Shown: positions 57,246 through 64,000 of the stretch, piece after piece
Layout of the letters: each line of letters opens with the position of its first letter
Numbering within the stretch: position 1 is the stretch's first letter
Assembly (NCBI GenBank): GCA_021464415.1
Contig: CM038468.1
Coordinates: forward strand, 42,843,001 to 42,907,000
Direction of reading: 5' to 3'
Source: Lonicera japonica
Taxonomy: Eukaryota; Streptophyta; Magnoliopsida; Dipsacales; Caprifoliaceae
Length of the DNA stretch: 64,000 nucleotides
Program-made: the position numbers and the translations under genes
The notes under the pieces: generated by a model
What the model was told of the DNA's origin: nothing
What the model saw: the letters and a program-made list of their open reading frames with translations, nothing else
The model's database searches: none

Positions 57246-60231
57246 AAGGAGAAGGTGAGTTTTGAAGAAGCAAAGTTCATTTTTTGAGGTGGGTTCTTCT
57301 TTTCTACTAAAACTACAATTGTATATCCATAGAAGAAAAGAGAATAGGTTTTTGTGGTGAAGAGATAGACAGAGAGATGGGAGGGTAATTCTGGAAATTT
57401 ATGTGAAATTTTGGTAAGAAAATATTAAGTGGGAAAGAAAGTTGGAGGCATGATATTGTTAAATTGAGGAATTAATTTTAACAAAGTTACAAAATTGTTA
57501 AAAAAAACAAAGGGAGGGAAAAGAAAGATGGGTTTTGGCATTTATTATTTTTGGCTCATTTTCAAATTGCATGTGATTTGTTTTGTCCTTTTTTCCTCCC
57601 GTGTCTCCCAATAATGTTCCTTTTTCTTCACTACTTTTATTGCTTTTCCTAAAGTACTTTCCCTATTGTTCAAAAAAATAATAAAAACAAAAGTACTTTA
57701 AACTCTCTTAAAAATAAATCAAATGGAAATACTCTCTCTCACGTTTCTTTAAAATAGTTAGCCACGAAAATAATATACAAAAAAATATTATTTAAGATTC
57801 AGGCTTTACTTTAATGGTTAAAATTGTAATAAGTTATTTGTGGTGCCACGGTTCAATTTTCCTCCCCTACCATTTCTTTCAAGAATCCTCTGAATCCACC
57901 ATCGCTTGTATCAGAAAAAAAGTTTTTACTTAAAATATATTTCTTTAATAAATAATTAAGATTTTCATATTACTAGTTAAAATCACCTTAAATATATTTC
58001 ATTGATACAATTGTGTATTACTTTTTTGTCTACCATTTATTTATCTTGCACTTATGGTTCTTCAAAGTTGTATGAAGTTTATTCACAATTGTAAAATTAC
58101 TTTGGTATTTTGTAGTTTTATTTGGAACCAGCTCCCCGCTTTCTTCTTCAAGGGGAAAGAGACCAAAATTGTTCCTCTTTTTGCAAGATTTTCTACTGAA
58201 AATAGTGTTGAGTTTGTGAAACTAAGATTCGACCCGCCTTTATATCGATAGACCTCATGGTTCAATCTTAGAAAGAGGGAAATGAGATTGTGAATTCGAC
58301 TTTGAAAAGAGGGAGATAAAATGGGGTTCCCCGTAATTGAATCCGAGTTCTTCGTCTTAACATTTGAACTCCTTTTAATACAATTATTTTGAGAGCAACA
58401 CATTTTAATATTTGAACTCTTTTTAATACACTTATTTCAACACAATTAATAACTAACAACAAAGTCAATTTAATTATTATTGCAAGTTCGATTTAATACA
58501 TTCTATTGATTATGTTTTGAAAAAAAATTGAACTTTTTGTAACTACCAAATAAACAATATGATGTAAAACCTTAATTTGGGATGAAAGGAAATTCAAGAT
58601 TCTTGAAAACTTCAAAGAACAAATCAAATAAACTTTAATTTAGTGCATGGATTAAAGTCAATGATGAAGTTACATTTAAATGATGCCGTAAATGCAAGGA
58701 AATAAAAGTATTCATCCTCATTGCACCTATTGTACAACATACGCTTACATGCGATATGTTTTCTTTTTTTTTTATTCTCTATAGAGTGTTTGGGCCAACT
58801 TTCGCGCATCTCGATTAATCTCTGTTCGCGGTTTGTAACTGCCAGTGTTCAAGCATTATTTTAACAACGATCTGAGGTTGTCCCAGTGACAACCTTATAC
58901 AACTAGGCCAACATGTAATATTAAAATACAATTTATTTTTATTATAAAATTTAAGTTATTAATTTGCACAAACGCAAATAAATAAATAATTTTTTATTTT
59001 ATTCATCTAACATTTATGATTTTTAAAAAAATATTAAATTTAACTTAGTCTATAGTCAATAATACAAATTACTGTTTATTGTAAAACAATATACATTAAT
59101 TATAAACAATAAATGTAACTATAAATTTAAAAAGTGAAAAATAGGAAGACTAAAAGAAAGTTGTTTATTTTATAATTTTGTCGTCCAAATTTTCACCACA
59201 AACGGAAGTTACAGAATTGTAAATTCAACGCGGAAACATTTTTTTATTTTTTTGGACAAAACGCGGAAACATTGAGTGCTTGCCAGTGCTACGTCGTTGT
59301 CTTTTCTCTCTGCATTAGCTTAGGGTACTGTGTCAGTCTAGACATTTAGATTTGGAGTGATAACTTTAAAAACAATATAAAAATATGTCATCAAATAAAA
59401 TAAAATTTGCACAAAATTAATACGAAAATACATTTTTGTCTCTAAAAGTTTTAATATGATGTCGTGTCGGTGTTGTATTTATGTCTAATTTTTAAAATGA
59501 AAATAACATGAAGTTAAAGTTATGTGTTGTTAATCATATCTAAATGGGAGAATTTTTTTTTTATTTTGTTCATGTTACGATGTGTTTATTAAAATAAAAA
59601 AAATTATAATTATATATATTGGGATGTATCGTGTCGTGTCGTGTTTGTGTTAGTTGATAATAATCTCAACTTTTTTTTTTTTTTTAGTGTTTGTTCGTGT
59701 CATCCAAAAACATAACAAAAAATCATGAACAGCCATCCCTAACTTATGCCATTTGGCTTTTCTAATCATGGCATTTCTTTCACGAAGGCAAAAGGCTAAA
59801 TAAACATTTTTTTTAAAATAGTTATATTGTCAAAATATTAATTTTTTTTATCAAAATATAATATTATTTTAAAAAATTATATTATATTTTTTTAAAATTT
59901 TATATTATTCTAACAATAAATATAATTATTTTTACGATACAAACATTCTTTTTTTTAATGCTGTCAGTTATAGTTTATATATGTATTACATTAATGTCAG
60001 TTTGTACTTTGTAGCTTTACTTAACTTTTTTTATATGACTAATTTAATTTTATACTTTATTACATTAGAGAAAGAGAGCAATAGAAGCAACTAACTCTGT
60101 AATGGAGGTGGGAGCTTTAATCACTTTAATTAGTATATATCTTTTGTATTTTTTTTAGGATGGTATTATTGTTAGACTAGATCAGTAAAGACTTATTTTT
60201 TTTGTTCATTTAAACAAAAGTTGCTTTACTA
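57246..60231. other. PDLP 3' flank and intergenic sequence, no gene seen
   Basis: The first ~300 bp probably hold the PDLP 3' UTR. After that, AT-rich sequence. Around 59330-59750, 'gatgtcgtgtcggtgttg', 'cgtgtcgtgtcgtgtttgtg' and 'gaacagccatccctaa' look like pieces of a non-autonomous hAT-type element; both ends could not be fixed. Confidence 0.45.
58790..58861. repeat. Short dispersed repeat, copy 2
   Basis: 'gggccaactttcgcgcatct' then 'cgattaatctctgttcgcgg', matching copy 1 at 55541. It is followed by a 'gaggttgtcccagtgacaacctt' hairpin. Confidence 0.5.
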
Positions 60232-60242
60232 ATGTTATTTTG

Positions 60243-60593
60243 GACTTTTTTCTTAAAATAATGTTTTTAAAAATCTTGTATTTTTAAATAATACTTTCTT
60301 TATTTTTGTTCCCAATATAATGTGTTTTTAAAAGTGGTACAAGCAATACCAATTTTATAATTAAAAATAGCATCAGCAATACTAATGTCAGTAATGAAAA
60401 CATTATCATCGATGCCAATTTTAAAAATAGACGTTTTCATTACTGAAATTGGTATTGTTGATGCCGTTTTTAATTATAAAATTGGCATTACTAATATCAC
60501 TTTTAAAAATACACATTATATTGAGAACAAAAATATAAAAAATATTATTTAATGATATAAGATTTTTAAAAACATTATTTTGGGAAAAAAAGT
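60243..60593. mobile_element. Foldback element, 351 bp, 11-bp target duplication
   Basis: Nearly the whole element is a hairpin. The left arm (about 60243-60410) and the right arm (about 60428-60593) are complementary over some 160 bp at roughly 85% or more by eye. Paired blocks are 'aaaataatgtttttaaaaat', 'caatataatgtgtttttaaa' and 'aattttataattaaaaa'. The flanks are identical ATGTTATTTTG at 60232-60242 and 60594-60604. A 9-11-bp duplication fits a Mutator-type MITE. No coding content. The transcript would be a long dsRNA. Confidence 0.85.
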
Positions 60594-60604
60594 ATGTTAT
60601 TTTG

Positions 60605-61972
60605 CCTTCTCAGGCTAAGGGTAAACAAATTAGTGGATCAGCCCAATCAGTCGATGTGCAATAAAGATTTCCATTGTCCATATTGATTTGATTTTTGCGA
60701 CACGTTTTAGGGCGGTTTGTTTTGTTATGTGAATTTGAACGTTAAAAATTGATTCTAAAATTGAAAAATTGAATTTATTCTTTATTTGAATATCACATTT
60801 AAACATGTGTTGTTTGTTTGAAATTTTTTATAAAAGGATAATGACAAAAGGATAAAGGCAAAAACTAAATTCTATCTCTTTAAAAATTAAGTCTTCATAC
60901 TTCCAAGGGAGGAGAGCCCTTAAATTTTTTATTCCATCAAATATATTTAAAACTTAGTGAAGTCTAAATAAACTATCCATTTCAATTTAATAGGTGCAAA
61001 CAAATACAAACTTAGTTAACATTTAGGAAGAATTTCATATGCGAGCTAGAATTTTTTAGCCTCTTAAGATGAAATTCTGGTTTTACCTCTATCGCCAAGT
61101 GTATTAATAAAAAGTTTTTTATGTAACCAGCACAAATGTGGAGCGAATTTTCTAACTTATAAGCTCCGTTTGATAATAATATGAAAAATAAAAATATTTA
61201 ATTTGAATAAGAAATTAAAAAATAAATTGAGGCATGTAATTACATGCTCTCCATGTCATGTGATTAATTTTTATGAATAGATTTCCTCCATCTTTCATTA
61301 TATTTTGTGAAAAAAATTTCTTCATCAATTACCAAAGAAAATTTCTCCATGAAAAAAATCACGAAGTAAGAAGTCATCTCATCATATGTCTAAACTTATT
61401 TTTCAACTTAACAAAAATTAACTGTTTATATTTTATTTTTCTATATTATTATCAAACTGATCCATAAAGTTAAGCCTTTTCTTTAAAATTAAGATTTTAA
61501 TTTTATTTTAAATGGGGACATTGTGATTAAGAGTGTGGATATTTGCATAAACCACTCAAATCTATCAATAGGTTTTGGCGCAAGTTCCTTTTTGAATTAA
61601 GATGCTTCTGTAAAAAAAAATTTAATTTAATTTTTTTTTTATACAAAAAATATTTCAACTGATTAATGGTATTTATTTTACAAGAAAAGTGTAAATTTTT
61701 ATTCTATACGGTTGCATATACAAATTTATTCTATAAGGTTGCATATTTTGTTCCTTAAACGAAGATTAGTCTCGTATTTAATGTAGTGTAAAGACATCTT
61801 ATAGGAAAAAAAAAAGCAACAAACTTTAATGGTGCAGATAAGTCGCCTAATTTACTCCGCCAACCACAAGCTGACACATGGCCTCCCACATCATCGATGT
61901 GTCATTATTTCGCGAATGGAGCTTGAGAGCTTTGCTCATAACCTAACCTAGAGCTTGAACTCTAGAGGACAT
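60605..61972. other. Intergenic, AT-rich, no gene seen
   Basis: Many A and T runs; nothing recognised. Confidence 0.5.
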
Positions 61973-64000
61973 TGTAACACTCCCGCCTTAATCTACATGA
62001 CAACCATTCGTAATTAAAACCTGGAGTGCTACTAACCCATCTTAGATTAACTAAAATGGATAAATATGTAAATGCACCAGAAATTTAAATGGTAATATCA
62101 AGCATGTCAATCAACCACTTCCTAATCATACTGATGATGATAGTATGGTACACAACATACAAACATATAAATAATCAATTTACGTAGTCAACTGAGTAAA
62201 TCCCAAATTAATATACCACATACTGGGCTAGCCGTGACTTCCCATAAAAACATATACATGACAAACATGAGTTTGTATCAAAGCCACTAACTCGTCCCCG
62301 GTCCATTCGCATCATTGTCCTCTCTGTATTCCTGAGTACCTGTATGGTTTTAGAAAAACGGGGTGAGCATATCGCTCAGTAGGGGGGAAGAAAATAACGG
62401 ATATAACATTGAAAACGTTTCATGACTTATGACCCTAAACACAATAATATTTTCCATAAAACAATTTAATCATTTTTCACGACAGTTCATAAACAACAAA
62501 TTATAATGATGCATGCTCATGCATATGCATGTTACCTCCCTTTGTGTCAACCAATCTCTAACCCTTGATGATGCATGCCAATGAGAATCCAAGTAAACAT
62601 GGCCTTATGAAATTCATCCGCTCCAAGAGAATGAAATATAACCATAGTCCTTTTCACAAGAATCCGAACTAGAGTTATAATATAGAATCCGTTGCCTCAA
62701 AACGGCATACCAATATCATCATACTTAGGAAGTGGAACAACAACCCGTCCATCTTTCATAGAAAAGAATCGAATACATGGTGCGTTGCCAATGCCTACGT
62801 TCTCGGGACTTTCGCAGGTGGCTTATAGGCGGCCAAACAATATTCCCTAGAGATTTAGGGTTTTTGAACCCAAGGACACTGGACCCTGCCTATTTTTCCA
62901 TCCCGGCAAGCACCATGAAGACATATATTCATACATAATTTATATCACCATGGTCTTCCATGACCAAGTACAATCATTACCAAAAAATCAATCAACCAAT
63001 CATATCCGATCAGACAATATCAAGATAGAAATGAAGCTTTCATGAATTGCCATGAGAAATAAAAATATGTCTTGCATCCGAGTACTCCACTATGATCATA
63101 GTTCATATATAAAGAAATATAAACTCCGTGTGAAACAGCCTCCGTGCCATCTACTATAAGAGAGATCCAAACTTGCTATAATACTGCCATGATGCCGGGT
63201 TGACATGATAATAATGCATAATATGCAATTCATGCTTAACATACTTCATATATATTCTAAAAACATCACATGCCATGTAAACTTTATGAATCATTAATCT
63301 ATGTCCCTTGCTGTGTATACACAACCTTTTATCAACCATTTTCCTTATATAATTGTATATACATCCTCAAGGGCAACCATGGAGATTAAATAATACTAAA
63401 TCTCAAGTTTAAATGGCATATATTGCTTCTCTTTAAACACTTTTATGGCAATACACGTGCTAAAGGACGAATATTGAAACACTTATACCATATACACTAT
63501 AACTAGTTATATTCCATATTCCTTGGTGTATAAAATCCATCAACTAATCCTTGTATCAATAAATAAGATCCATACACCTAAGAATATATTATATGATGCA
63601 AATAATATACACATAGTGAGTGTAAATGGCATATTCTGTTCTAAGTTACATGCTCACGGCTTTAAACATCATAAACCATCATTTCATTAGTAATCATACT
63701 TGTATAAGTCATTCTTGTATATCAAAAACAATAAATATATGCTTTACATCACACATATATATAAAATCATTCACATTTCGGTAAATAAAATCATATTTTT
63801 GAGTTTTGAAAAGGCATGAACCCTTACCTCGAGTAGATAAGCCGAAATGATGAAGAAAATGTGGTAATCCAATCCTTTTCAAAAGAAATCCCAAGAAAGA
63901 CGATGATGAATAGTGAAATAGAGAAGGATTTGGTTGATTTGGTGCGTATCTTTGATCCAAGATGAAAATTATATAAAAATAGATTAAAAGCTCCCTTCTT
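61973..64000. mobile_element. Possible LTR or leader of an LTR retrotransposon, running off the window
   Basis: It begins with TGTAACACTCCCGCC at 61973, like the TGTAACACCC start of many plant LTRs. At 62360 it has 'cggggtgagcatatcgctca' and 'gtaggg', a stem-like motif I associate with such LTRs. No open frame or right boundary is seen before the window ends. Assignment rests on motif resemblance only. Confidence 0.35.

Overview
The window is nuclear DNA from a flowering plant, most likely a eudicot; I cannot name the species. The evidence is intron-containing genes with GT-AG splice sites and AT-rich introns, plant-specific proteins (a plasmodesmata-located DUF26 protein, the short plant TOM9/TOM22, a PLS-type PPR protein, a chloroplast CP33-like RNA-binding protein), and abundant plant transposons (Ty1/copia, Ty3/gypsy, solo LTRs, hAT, Mutator-like, Tourist-like, FAR1-like).

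Five genes look complete: a PPR protein (18991-21057, +), a TMEM230-like two-pass membrane protein (24556-23396, -), a SAM-dependent methyltransferase with a spermidine-synthase-like core (36901-29854, -), TOM9/TOM22 (44090-44344, +) and a plasmodesmata-located protein (52773-57245, +). The first two exons of a G3BP-like NTF2/RRM gene lie at 16645-16959, but the rest of that gene is not visible.

Layout. 1-2040 is the minus-strand body of a decayed copia element. 2275-9806 is a composite of three broken host-gene pieces, all reading rightward: a PPR fragment, an intron-containing methyltransferase fragment and a four-exon CP33-like pseudogene. Intact homologues of the first two lie in this same window. 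The composite was later hit by a 1334-bp solo LTR and a 1056-bp hAT element, and a 612-bp solo LTR lies just downstream; all three have target-site duplications. 10.5-16.5 kb is intergenic with DNA transposons. 16.6-24.6 kb holds the G3BP 5' end, the PPR gene and the TMEM230-like gene, whose intron carries a minisatellite. 25.2-27.1 kb is an element with long terminal inverted repeats (TIRs). 29.9-36.9 kb is the methyltransferase gene. 37-44 kb is a graveyard of MITEs, a LINE-type RNase H piece, an LTR with primer-binding site, a FAR1-like pseudogene and a ~425-bp tandem repeat. TOM9 follows, then MITEs and a gypsy remnant (50.1-52.1 kb). The plasmodesmata gene has a 3.4-kb first intron filled with foldback repeats. 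The last 6.7 kb holds a 351-bp foldback element with an 11-bp target duplication and a possible LTR running off the window.

The complete genes are ordinary, unrelated nuclear genes (organelle RNA processing, mitochondrial import, endomembrane, cell-to-cell channels). Four of the plausible promoter/5'UTR regions carry telo-box (TTAGGGTTT-type) motifs. The most notable structure is the three-gene composite at 2.3-9.8 kb.
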